A DNA stretch of 8,363 nt, taken from contig NZ_CAMVPU010000101.1 of assembly GCF_947169445.1 (NCBI RefSeq), positions 1 through 8,363 on the forward strand, read 5' to 3'. This document shows, one piece after another, positions 1 through 6,600 of this stretch. Numbering within the stretch: position 1 is the first letter of the stretch; each line of letters starts with the position of its first letter. The DNA is from an uncultured Butyrivibrio sp. (GTDB lineage Bacteria > Bacillota > Clostridia > Lachnospirales > Lachnospiraceae). The position numbers and the translations under genes were made by a program. The notes under the pieces were generated by a model. The model saw nothing but the letters and a program-made list of their open reading frames with translations. It was not told where the DNA came from and did no database searches.

Positions 1-5
1 TTTCC

Positions 6-2219
6 TTATAACTTTTTTATCTTAGCCAATGCCATCTCAAGGTCTTTAACTTTCGGGGAATCAAGATCCATTCCGCCCTGTTGAAGAAGCTTTTTAAGAG
101 GCTGTCTGGCTATTATTGCCTGCATGGCTTTTGGTATCTTTACCCCTTCTCCCATTCCACCGGCAGTTTTGCTGTTCATGGCAGCCATCATGCCATCGAT
201 TATTGCCTTTCCTTCAGGAACAGCCTGAATCTCTGCCATGGTACTGTTCAATGAAAGATACCCACTATCCTCAGTGCTTTCGCTTTCTTCCTTCTCATCA
301 AACCAGTTCCGAACCTTATCCTTTGATATAAAATAATCGGGATTAGGTTCTGAGACCTTTTCAATTTCCATTTCATCCCGGCAGTCACCGGACACGGCCT
401 CTATTTTGTGTATTCCGTTAATGCTTACCTTAAATGTAAAAACATGTTCTGCATTCTTTGTTTCAATTTCTTCTCCGTCCACTAAAAGAGTCACACTTCC
501 CTGGTTTGAATAGACTTTGATCTCTGTTTCTTCTTCAATGCGGTCGTGATATCTCTTTCCGCAGAGATGAACAAAAGGTTCATCTGACCACCATGCCTTG
601 TAGATGTAGTAAGCATCTTTTTTAATCTTTCTATCAAAGGTAATAAGTCCTTTGTGATTCTTTCCCGGATCTCCTGCTTCGTCCCTGCCGGCAGCTGCAA
701 ATTCAAACATATTCCAGCAATACGAACCCCAGATGTAAGGTCTTTTATTTATCATCTCCAGCATGTGTTCATGGTAGAGTGCCTGGTAGCCTTCCGTATA
801 ATCACCCTTTTCAGGTTTTGGTGATTGCAGTTTTATGACTGAATCAGCGCCATACTCAGTAAGTCCGATGACCGTGTCCGGATGTTCTCTATGGAAATCA
901 TCAAACCATTTGTCATTATCTTCCATATCTCCCACATACCAGCCATAATAGAGGTTATATCCTCTGATATCAGGGAGCTGAACGAGTGGTGAATCTGTTT
1001 CAAGCATAAAAAGATTCGCCATTGCGGATACTCTCTTCGGATCCATCTCGTGAACAAGGTCATTAAGAACCCGATGGTTTTCCATAAGGTCATCTGTCAC
1101 ACCCTGAAGTGTAATTTCATTGGATAACGCCCAACACATAATGGATGCATGGTTATAATTCTGCGTTATCAGTTCTTTCATCTGTGAAATGGTATTTTCT
1201 CTTCCGCTGTCCATGTGAACAGTGATATATGGGATCTCTGCCCATGCAACTATTCCTTTTTCATCACAGAGGTCATAAAAATACTGATCGTGCTGATAGT
1301 GCGCCAGTCGTATTGAATTAGCTCCCATAGAAAGGATCAGTTCCATATCTTCTTCGTGCATCTCCTTTGTCAGCGCATTTCCGATTCCTGCTCTGTCCTG
1401 ATGCCTTGATACTCCGCGAAGAGGATAACTTTTTCCATTTAAGAAAAATCCATTTTCCGGATCAAAGGAAAACTCCCTGACTCCAAACCTGTCATAAATC
1501 CTGTCAGATACCTCATCGCCGGTAAATAATGTCGCTGTTATCCTGTAGAGGTACGGATCTGCGAGTCCATTCCACAACCTTGGATTATTTATGTCGAAAG
1601 AGCCTGTTGCAATGTGCTTTCCGTCTTCCTGGCAAATATCCAGTTCCTTTTCTCCGACTCCATCTATTGAAATCAGGATACGGTCTGCTTTTCCGGTAAA
1701 ATAAGTCTTAATATCAACGTGCGCACAGTTTCCTACAATGGATGGAGTCACATACAGACCACTGCCGCCATAGTAATCAAGATCAAAATGATCCTCGTTT
1801 ACAATTACCATATATACGTCTCTGTAAATTCCACCGTAAAATGTAAAATCAGCTCTTTGCGGATATACTGACTGATTTGGTTCATTGGAAACGATGACAG
1901 TCACTTCATTTTGGCTCTGAAGAAAATCTGTCACGTCGCACCTGAAGGTTGAATAACCTCCATCATGTCTGGTAACCGCTTTACCATTGATATGGACTTC
2001 ACTGGATGAATTCACTCCTCTGAATTCGAGGTAGCAGCGCTGACCATCTTCCATTGCCGGTCTGTTAAACTGCTTTTTATAGCGACAGATGCCCCTGTAG
2101 TACTGCTCAGGGCCGGTCTGTCCGTCAACTGCATTCCAGGTATGCGGAACGGTAACCACCTCTGATTTATCTCCCTTTACAAATTCCCATCCATCGTTCC
2201 AAAGAATTGTATTTCTCAT
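6..2219 (-). CDS. Glycoside hydrolase family 2 protein, probable beta-galactosidase
   Basis: Retaining exo-glycosidase, probably releasing terminal beta-galactose from di- or oligosaccharides in the cytoplasm (no signal peptide). Domain order in 737 residues: N-terminal jelly-roll sugar-binding domain (about 1-140), immunoglobulin-like domain (about 155-250), TIM barrel (about 255-545), a further beta domain (about 550-625), then a Met-rich tail (about 655-737). The acid/base is Glu368 in CWALSNEI, and the nucleophile is Glu455 in GLTEYGADS. His307-Tyr308 and GVSRHQD (269-275) are typical GH2 barrel motifs. AAGGAG lies 8 nt before the ATG, which fixes the start. It is divergent from an AraC regulator, its likely activator. 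CWALSNEI and TEYGAD resemble clostridial/Bacteroides beta-galactosidases more than glucuronidases, but an N-x-K triad (521-523) is present, so the substrate is not settled. The stop lies 5 bp from the window edge, so an operon partner downstream cannot be excluded. Confidence 0.93.
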   Translation of the reverse strand: MRNTILWNDGWEFVKGDKSEVVTVPHTWNAVDGQTGPEQYYRGICRYKKQFNRPAMEDGQRCYLEFRGVNSSSEVHINGKAVTRHDGGYSTFRCDVTDFLQSQNEVTVIVSNEPNQSVYPQRADFTFYGGIYRDVYMVIVNEDHFDLDYYGGSGLYVTPSIVGNCAHVDIKTYFTGKADRILISIDGVGEKELDICQEDGKHIATGSFDINNPRLWNGLADPYLYRITATLFTGDEVSDRIYDRFGVREFSFDPENGFFLNGKSYPLRGVSRHQDRAGIGNALTKEMHEEDMELILSMGANSIRLAHYQHDQYFYDLCDEKGIVAWAEIPYITVHMDSGRENTISQMKELITQNYNHASIMCWALSNEITLQGVTDDLMENHRVLNDLVHEMDPKRVSAMANLFMLETDSPLVQLPDIRGYNLYYGWYVGDMEDNDKWFDDFHREHPDTVIGLTEYGADSVIKLQSPKPEKGDYTEGYQALYHEHMLEMINKRPYIWGSYCWNMFEFAAAGRDEAGDPGKNHKGLITFDRKIKKDAYYIYKAWWSDEPFVHLCGKRYHDRIEEETEIKVYSNQGSVTLLVDGEEIETKNAEHVFTFKVSINGIHKIEAVSGDCRDEMEIEKVSEPNPDYFISKDKVRNWFDEKEESESTEDSGYLSLNSTMAEIQAVPEGKAIIDGMMAAMNSKTAGGMGEGVKIPKAMQAIIARQPLKKLLQQGGMDLDSPKVKDLEMALAKIKKL

Positions 2220-2245
2220 TTGTCAGTCTCCTTATAATTGCTTAA

Positions 2246-2266
2246 CTGCATTGCAGCACGACTATA
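2246..2266 (-). promoter_or_regulatory. Candidate -10 box and start-site palindrome of the GH2 gene
   Basis: On the minus strand TATAGT (2261-2266) sits about 40 nt upstream of the GH2 start codon and could be a -10 box. I find no convincing -35 hexamer 16-18 bp upstream, which fits an activator-dependent promoter. An 11-bp palindrome, CTGCA-T-TGCAG (2246-2256), lies where transcription would begin and could be an operator or only a chance palindrome. Both are read from sequence; the role is inferred. Confidence 0.35.
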
Positions 2267-2316
2267 TAATCTTTTATGTTCATATGGTATCACGAGAGAA
2301 ATAATTGATATAGAAT

Positions 2317-2427
2317 TATTGCATTTATAATAGCAATATTGTATTGTATTTTTAATATATCCATGATTGATTTGATATAAGAATTATTAAAATAGCAATA
2401 TTATGCATATATCATACTTTATTGCTA
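2317..2427. promoter_or_regulatory. Array of four GCAATA elements, candidate AraC-type operator region
   Basis: The 251-bp gap between the GH2 gene and the AraC gene holds four copies of GCAATA: plus strand at 2333-2338 and 2395-2400, minus strand at 2317-2322 and 2420-2425. The two plus copies belong to an identical 12-mer, AATAGCAATATT, at 2329-2340 and 2391-2402, offset 62 bp (about six helical turns). The outer copies make inverted pairs: TATTGC-N10-GCAATA (2317-2338) and the 8-bp perfect pair TAGCAATA-N19-TATTGCTA (2393-2427). AraC-family regulators bind direct or inverted half-sites upstream of the genes they control, so these are the best candidates here. A TTGATA (2305-2310) with TATAAT (2326-2331) on the plus strand could be part of the regulator promoter, though the 15-bp spacer is short. 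The rest of the gap is AT-rich without other structure. Confidence 0.5.
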
Positions 2428-2470
2428 CATCCAACTGCAACCACTTATTTTTGTAGCGGAGAATATAACA

Positions 2471-3670
2471 ATGGAAACAGATCTGTTTTTGAGACTTATA
2501 AGAAATCTAATGAATGTAAATGCTGTAGCAGTCACTGTCTACGAAAAAGATCTCAGAAGTTTCGAGGAAAAATATTGCTATAACAGTACTCTTCAGCCCA
2601 TGTTCACAAGAGAAGCACTTTCTCTTATGATCAACTCTTCTGAAACTGAAACAATATATGAGATCGTGGATTCTCTCAATGTATGTATTATTTTTTTTAA
2701 ATTCAGTGACCAGACTTTTATAGTAGGTCCGTATGTTCAGAAGGAATACTCTGAGAAAACTTTGGAACAGATACTCATCAAAAACAGCCTTCCGGTATCT
2801 AATCTGTTATCCCTAAGATTGTATTACACAGCATTCCCTATAATTTACTCCAGCCAGCTCCAAGGCACACTCACTGCTGTTATGCAGTCATTTGAGCCTT
2901 CAGTTATTGCCTTTCGTTACCGAAAACTAACCGGATTTATTCAGAATACTGCCGCAAGAACATTACATACCGACATTGACAGCACTGACTACAGTGTTAT
3001 TTACAGACGGTATGATGATGAACGTAGATTCTTAAACATGATAAAAAACGGAGATGTTGAGAATGTAAAAAACGCATTCAAGATCATGTCCGCATCAATG
3101 GCTAACTATGACTTTTTGAAAGAAAATCCTACTTATTCAAACCCTGCAGTCTCATTCGCTATACTAAGAGTACTAGCCAGGAAAGCCGCCGAAGATTCCG
3201 GCCTGTCTGTCATCACGATCAATGCCATCACACAGAAGTATGTCCAGCTAATGGATTCATCACTTAATTCATCAAGCCATCAAACATACATTTATGACAT
3301 GCTTATGGAACTTACCGATGCAGTACATGAACATAAACTTGCACTTGGGGATTATTCAGTACCGGTTCAGAAAGTCATGGAATATATTGGGCTTCACCTG
3401 GGTAACGAGATAACTGTTAGAAGACTTTCGGAAATAACCAATATGTCCATCTCCCATCTTTCGAAGATTTTTAAGAGTGAAACCAGGCAGACGATAAGTG
3501 AATACATAGCAAAAAAGAGATGCGAAAAAGCTGCCTCATTCCTGAAGGACACAGATTATGCGATTCAGGATATCAGCAGCTTTGTAGGATATCAGGATAA
3601 CAACTATTTTGTAAAAGTATTTAAAAAGATTTATGGAGTAACTCCATCATCCTATCGCAAGAATAAATGA
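2471..3670 (+). CDS. AraC/YesN-family transcriptional regulator
   Basis: DNA-binding regulator of 399 residues, probably the sugar-responsive activator of the divergent GH2 gene. The C-terminal AraC domain (about 298-397) has both helix-turn-helices: VRRLSEITNMSISHLSKIF (316-334) and AIQDISSFVGYQDNNYFVKV (364-383). It ends in the family signature FKKIYGVTPSSYR. The middle part (about 180-290, RRYDDERRFLNMIKNGD followed by ILRVLARKAAEDSGL) matches a helical segment often seen in Lachnospiraceae AraC regulators. The N-terminal 140 residues (FIVGPYV, LPVSNLLSLRLYYTAFPII) look like a sensory domain of the same group; I cannot name its ligand. No membrane segment is evident, so it is not a membrane-bound YesN-type sensor. 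GGAG (2458-2461) lies 9 nt before the ATG. It is convergent with the kinase-like gene 21 bp downstream. Confidence 0.92.
   Translation: METDLFLRLIRNLMNVNAVAVTVYEKDLRSFEEKYCYNSTLQPMFTREALSLMINSSETETIYEIVDSLNVCIIFFKFSDQTFIVGPYVQKEYSEKTLEQILIKNSLPVSNLLSLRLYYTAFPIIYSSQLQGTLTAVMQSFEPSVIAFRYRKLTGFIQNTAARTLHTDIDSTDYSVIYRRYDDERRFLNMIKNGDVENVKNAFKIMSASMANYDFLKENPTYSNPAVSFAILRVLARKAAEDSGLSVITINAITQKYVQLMDSSLNSSSHQTYIYDMLMELTDAVHEHKLALGDYSVPVQKVMEYIGLHLGNEITVRRLSEITNMSISHLSKIFKSETRQTISEYIAKKRCEKAASFLKDTDYAIQDISSFVGYQDNNYFVKVFKKIYGVTPSSYRKNK
3623..3647 (-). terminator. Weak candidate terminator of the MATE/kinase operon
   Basis: A 6-bp perfect stem with a 3-nt loop (ATGGAG-N3-CTCCAT, 3633-3647) is followed on the minus strand by five U residues after a 5-nt gap (3623-3627). 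It lies about 45 nt beyond the stop of the kinase-like gene, inside the 3' end of the convergent AraC gene. The stem is short and the U-tract is displaced, so this is tentative. The 21-bp gap between the two genes holds no hairpin. Confidence 0.25.
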
Positions 3671-3691
3671 GATGCTCAGGCTTTTATTTAC

Positions 3692-4414
3692 TCAGGCAAT
3701 TCCCATAGCAATATATGAAAGATAAAGAGTACATGTGCAAACGATAGGGACAGTAACTGTATCATATCCGTTTTTTGTAACAAGCTCTGTAATAGCAGCC
3801 AGAGGCGCAGCAATTATCACTGCAATCAAACAGTAAACTATTGGAATATTGCCGATAATCATAAGACTTGCTATACCAAAAGCAAATGCGACTATTGACA
3901 TTGCAGCCGTACCTTCCCAGCTTTTCTTATGATCTACGTGCTTAAAACGCAGAACCTTGTGCTTTCCAAATCTTTTCCCAATAAGCGCTGCCGCTGCATC
4001 TCCAAATCCCCACATTAGTATAGCTGCAACAGCGAGTTCTTTATGTCCCAGAAATCCCCAGCTTATAGTTATAATAAGTGCTATTGTACCAAACAGCTGC
4101 AAAAGGCTTGATTTCAGTTCACCTTTTCTTCGTTCGACTACCAGTTCCGTAAAACGTTTGTCTTTTTCTGCCAGGCTCAGTCCCGGATACATGAGCATTA
4201 TAATAAACACTGGAACCAGTGATGCAGATATCCAGTTTTTAGCTGCATAGATCATGACAATAACCGATGAAAACGCGATAAAATGGAGAAGTTTACGAAA
4301 TAACTCTTTTGGAAGCGCAAATATCTTATTTATCAAAAAGACAACACCGGCAAGAGAAAACATATAAACCAAAAAATATTTTATTCCTATAAGCATATCA
4401 GTTATAACATTCAT
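3692..4414 (-). CDS. Dolichol/phytol kinase-like membrane protein (CTP-dependent polyprenol kinase family)
   Basis: Integral membrane protein of 240 residues in the SEC59/VTE5 group (COG0170-type, related to CDP-diglyceride synthetases). Known members transfer phosphate from CTP to a polyprenol or phytol. Diagnostic pieces are RKLLHF (40-45), the GFGDAAAALIGKRFGKHK segment (136-153), KSWEGT (164-169) and a closing E-x4-NGYDTVTVP segment (210-223). Roughly six to seven hydrophobic segments are visible (about 12-33, 43-57, 60-78, 106-122, 127-146, 170-207, 222-238). Its start overlaps the end of the MATE gene by 17 bp. A purine-rich site, AAGGGGG (4425-4431), 9 nt before the ATG and inside the MATE frame, points to translational coupling. 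Substrate and pathway are unknown: isoprenoid alcohol salvage, an undecaprenol-like lipid, or a CDP-lipid reaction are all possible. Confidence 0.8.
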   Translation of the reverse strand: MNVITDMLIGIKYFLVYMFSLAGVVFLINKIFALPKELFRKLLHFIAFSSVIVMIYAAKNWISASLVPVFIIMLMYPGLSLAEKDKRFTELVVERRKGELKSSLLQLFGTIALIITISWGFLGHKELAVAAILMWGFGDAAAALIGKRFGKHKVLRFKHVDHKKSWEGTAAMSIVAFAFGIASLMIIGNIPIVYCLIAVIIAAPLAAITELVTKNGYDTVTVPIVCTCTLYLSYIAMGIA

Positions 4415-5807
4415 TTCCGTAATCCCCCTTTGTATGTAACTTTAGATTTTGATGTAATACCGGCTGTAATTCCTTCTTTACCTTAAGCCAGTTTATTATC
4501 AGTGCAATCGAAGCAATAACCACTGCTGAAAAATCCGCCACAACATAAGCGTATATAACACCATAAAATCCAAATATAGTTTCAAGAATGAACAAAAGAG
4601 GGATAAGCAGTGCCCCTTTCTGAAGCGAGGATATGACTGTTGCGCTTGCTGCCTTTCCTGTAGCCTGCAGAAAATTGGTTGCAAAATAAAACAGTCCTAA
4701 AAACGGAGAACTTAACATCAACAGTGTGATTATTGATTCAGCAACCGCAGCAACTGACGCGTCTTTAAGGAAAAGGCTTATAGTCGCAGTTCTGAATGAA
4801 ATGACCAGAGCAGTTGTCATAGCACCACCGACAGTACAAAGGATCAGTATTCTTTTCATAATCCCGGATAACTTACTAAGATTACCTGCTCCATAATTGT
4901 AAGAAATAAGCGGCTGCACTCCCATGCAGATTCCCATAAGTACCATGACTATGATCTGGTTTACTCTTCCTGCTGCAGCATTTGCGGCAATTGAATCCGA
5001 TCCATAACCAGACAAAAGCCTGTTAGCAAAAGAATTGGCAAATCCTGAAAGCACCGTACTTACCGCATTAGGAAGCCCAAGCGCCATGACTGTGAAGATC
5101 AGCAGCGGCTTCTTTTTGGCATTTGACAGGCGCATATTTAATACAACAGCTTTTTTCTTCATATATCTCAGATAGAATGTAGTTGCAACTATGTTCCCCA
5201 TAACTGTTGCAATCGCAGCACCTCCAACTCCCATTCCAAGAACAAGAATGAATATCGGATCAAGGATAATATTTACGGCGGTACCTGCCAGATTTCCAAT
5301 CAAGCCATCTTTAACTGCACCTTCGGCTCTGAGAAGCTGCCCAAGCATATTGCTGATAAGTAAAAACGGGGCTCCTAAAGCAAGTATGATCATATAGGTT
5401 CTTGCATATGAATAGGTGTCAGGCGTAGTCCCAAGAAATTCCAATAGTGGTTTGCCAAATCCAACGATTATCATTGTGCTCAAAATTCCCAGAAATATCG
5501 CTCCCCACATGCACACAGCAGAAATCTGCCTTGCGTGTTCCTCATTCTTAGCACCGAGATCTTTTGAAATAAGGACTGTTCCACCGGCGGAAAGAAGCAT
5601 TGCAACTGCCATTATCAGATTAAAAACAGGCCCAACTATTGATACTGCTGCTACCTGCGCTGTTTCTCCCGTCTGTCCGACAAACACCATATCCGCCATG
5701 TTGTATAAGAGCATCACGAGTATTGCCAGAAGAGCCGGAATCACCATGCTCAGAATTGATTTCCACAGATTATCACTTTCAAATAATTCCTTTTGTTTTT
5801 CAGGCAT
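4398..5807 (-). CDS. MATE-family efflux transporter
   Basis: Cation-coupled exporter of the multidrug and toxin extrusion family (NorM/DinF-like, MOP superfamily), with about 12 membrane segments in 469 residues. Family marks are FVGQTG near residue 42, the first-half motif RAEGAVKDG followed by NIILDPIF, the second-half GVQPLISYNYGAGN, and FLQATGKA late in the protein. It ends in a short basic cytoplasmic tail. I place the start at 5807 because AAGGAG (5816-5821) sits 8 nt upstream of it. An in-frame ATG at 5834 would add nine residues (MFINEGEMS) but has no ribosome site and contains the AAGGAG within its own coding sequence; one at 5813 is too close. It is the first gene of an operon with the kinase-like gene (17-bp overlap) and is divergent from a TetR regulator. 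The substrate is not predictable; drug, dye or metabolite export are all open. Confidence 0.92.
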   Translation of the reverse strand: MPEKQKELFESDNLWKSILSMVIPALLAILVMLLYNMADMVFVGQTGETAQVAAVSIVGPVFNLIMAVAMLLSAGGTVLISKDLGAKNEEHARQISAVCMWGAIFLGILSTMIIVGFGKPLLEFLGTTPDTYSYARTYMIILALGAPFLLISNMLGQLLRAEGAVKDGLIGNLAGTAVNIILDPIFILVLGMGVGGAAIATVMGNIVATTFYLRYMKKKAVVLNMRLSNAKKKPLLIFTVMALGLPNAVSTVLSGFANSFANRLLSGYGSDSIAANAAAGRVNQIIVMVLMGICMGVQPLISYNYGAGNLSKLSGIMKRILILCTVGGAMTTALVISFRTATISLFLKDASVAAVAESIITLLMLSSPFLGLFYFATNFLQATGKAASATVISSLQKGALLIPLLFILETIFGFYGVIYAYVVADFSAVVIASIALIINWLKVKKELQPVLHQNLKLHTKGDYGNECYN

Positions 5808-5815
5808 AGACATTT

Positions 5816-5821
5816 CTCCTT
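5816..5821 (-). promoter_or_regulatory. Ribosome binding site fixing the MATE start
   Basis: AAGGAG on the minus strand, 8 nt before the ATG at 5805-5807 and only 2 nt before the ATG at 5811-5813. It supports the 469-residue form over the longer 478-residue reading that begins at 5834. Confidence 0.75.
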
Positions 5822-5857
5822 CATTTATAAACAAACAAATATTACTGCAGATACAAC

Positions 5858-5872
5858 GCTTGAAATTTAAGC
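5858..5872. promoter_or_regulatory. Candidate TetR operator (15-bp near-palindrome)
   Basis: GCTTGAAATTTAAGC is palindromic about its central A with a single mismatched pair (position 5 against 11). It lies in the 167-bp region between the MATE start (5807) and the tetR start (5975), 5 bp upstream of the -35 box of the tetR promoter and in the leader or promoter zone of the MATE gene. Length, symmetry and position fit a TetR-family operator controlling both directions. That role is inferred from divergent-gene organisation, not demonstrated. Confidence 0.45.
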
Positions 5873-5877
5873 AACAC

Positions 5878-5906
5878 TTGTATATTATTTATGTGATGAT
5901 TATAGA
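5878..5906 (+). promoter_or_regulatory. Sigma-70-type promoter of the first tetR gene
   Basis: TTGTAT (5878-5883) and TATAGA (5901-5906) are separated by exactly 17 bp, each close to the housekeeping consensus. A start of transcription near 5913 would leave a leader of about 60 nt. I found no equally good promoter for the MATE gene on the other strand. Confidence 0.55.
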
Positions 5907-5974
5907 AAAAAGCATGATGACTATCAACCATCAATATCCACGTATATGTAACTTGTTAAACACAATGGAGATAA

Positions 5975-6583
5975 ATGTCGAATATGTCTGATAAAAACAT
6001 TGATACAAAGCAAACTACCTCAGAAAAAAAAGAAGACGCAAGGATACGCTATACCAAAATGCGCATAAGATCCGCCTTCTATGAGCTGATGCAGAAAACT
6101 GAATATGACAAGATTACAGTCACTTCAATATGTAACATTGCTGAAATCAACAGAGCTACTTTTTACAAGCATTACCTTGATGTCCCCGATCTTGTAGACA
6201 AGTTGCAGAATGATGCTGTAAAAGAATTAGGCTTCAAGCTAAAGAAGGTAAAAGGAGGATCGCTTGCTTCTTCTGTCGCTGAGACCTTAAGGTATATCCG
6301 CGGCAATATCACAGAGTCCTCTCCCATTAAAGAACTGGTTTTCCCTGCAAGTTCCGGTTTCATTTCCAAAATTGCAGATCTGATCTATGAACTATTTTCA
6401 GATTCAATGATTCAATACGAAAAAGAATCCTCCGGTATTACCAAGGATATTCTTTTTTCATACATATCTGCAGGAAGTGCGGGAATAATTGAATACTGGT
6501 GTAAGTCAGGATATAAAGAAAGCGAGGAAGATATTGCACGCAGTATCTTAAGCCTCGCATCCTGTACTCTTAAAAATATTTAA
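5975..6583 (+). CDS. TetR/AcrR-family transcriptional regulator (divergent to MATE operon)
   Basis: Probable repressor of the divergent MATE/kinase operon and of itself. It is 202 residues, a normal TetR length. The N-terminal helix-turn-helix runs from about 30 to 70, with ITVTSICNIAEINRATFYKHY (47-67) holding the conserved recognition-helix pattern R-x-TFY-x-HY. The C-terminal ligand and dimer domain ends in SYISAGSAGIIEYWCKSG, typical of the TetR_C_8/DhaS-like group. The first 25 residues are a polar, charged extension. GGAG (5967-5970) is 4 nt from the ATG at 5975 and 13 nt from an in-frame ATG at 5984, so the start may be either. It is convergent with the isomerase-like gene with 17 bp between stops, and its 3' end carries that gene's terminator in antisense. 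The inducer is unknown, probably a MATE substrate. Confidence 0.9.
   Translation: MSNMSDKNIDTKQTTSEKKEDARIRYTKMRIRSAFYELMQKTEYDKITVTSICNIAEINRATFYKHYLDVPDLVDKLQNDAVKELGFKLKKVKGGSLASSVAETLRYIRGNITESSPIKELVFPASSGFISKIADLIYELFSDSMIQYEKESSGITKDILFSYISAGSAGIIEYWCKSGYKESEEDIARSILSLASCTLKNI
6515..6558 (-). terminator. Intrinsic terminator of the isomerase-like gene, embedded in tetR
   Basis: On the minus strand GCGAGG and AAGATA pair with TATCTT and CCTCGC, giving two perfect 6-bp stem segments (6522-6533 with 6544-6558) with a 3-nt bulge (6550-6552) and a 10-nt loop. The stem is followed directly by TTTCTTT (about 6515-6521). It begins 42 nt past the isomerase-like stop codon. On the plus strand the same hairpin is not followed by a U-tract, so it should act for the minus strand only, while also being coding sequence for the last part of TetR. 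Confidence 0.65.
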
Positions 6584-6600
6584 CCGTTAGTACCTTTTGA

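Noticed and set aside
491..1093. Minus-strand open frames of 71 and 86 codons inside the GH2 gene, and several short antisense frames elsewhere (116-331, 3957-4250, 6656-6925, 7396-7617)
   Set aside because: All lie wholly within confidently assigned genes in other frames, and their translations look like shifted or reversed coding sequence.
2329..2402. The repeated AATAGCAATATT as a CRISPR array or mobile-element end
   Set aside because: There are only two 12-bp copies with no regular repeat-spacer pattern, transposase or target-site duplication; an operator reading fits better.
3540..3580. TCCTGAA / TTCAGGA inverted repeat inside the AraC coding end
   Set aside because: The 27-nt loop is long, there is no adjacent U-tract, and the sequence encodes conserved helix-turn-helix residues.
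3675..3697. CTCAGGC repeated at 3675-3681 and 3691-3697 in the AraC/kinase junction
   Set aside because: It is a direct, not inverted, repeat, forms no hairpin, and one copy lies partly in coding sequence; probably chance.
5805..5834. Upstream MATE start at 5834 (or 5813)
   Set aside because: No ribosome site precedes 5834, and the AAGGAG at 5816-5821 falls inside the added codons at the right distance only for 5807.
5416..5991. Long plus-strand open frame (191 codons) antisense to the MATE gene
   Set aside because: It is read through the reverse complement of a clear MATE coding sequence, shows no recognisable domain, and runs into the start of tetR. It is a by-product of the codon bias of the real gene.
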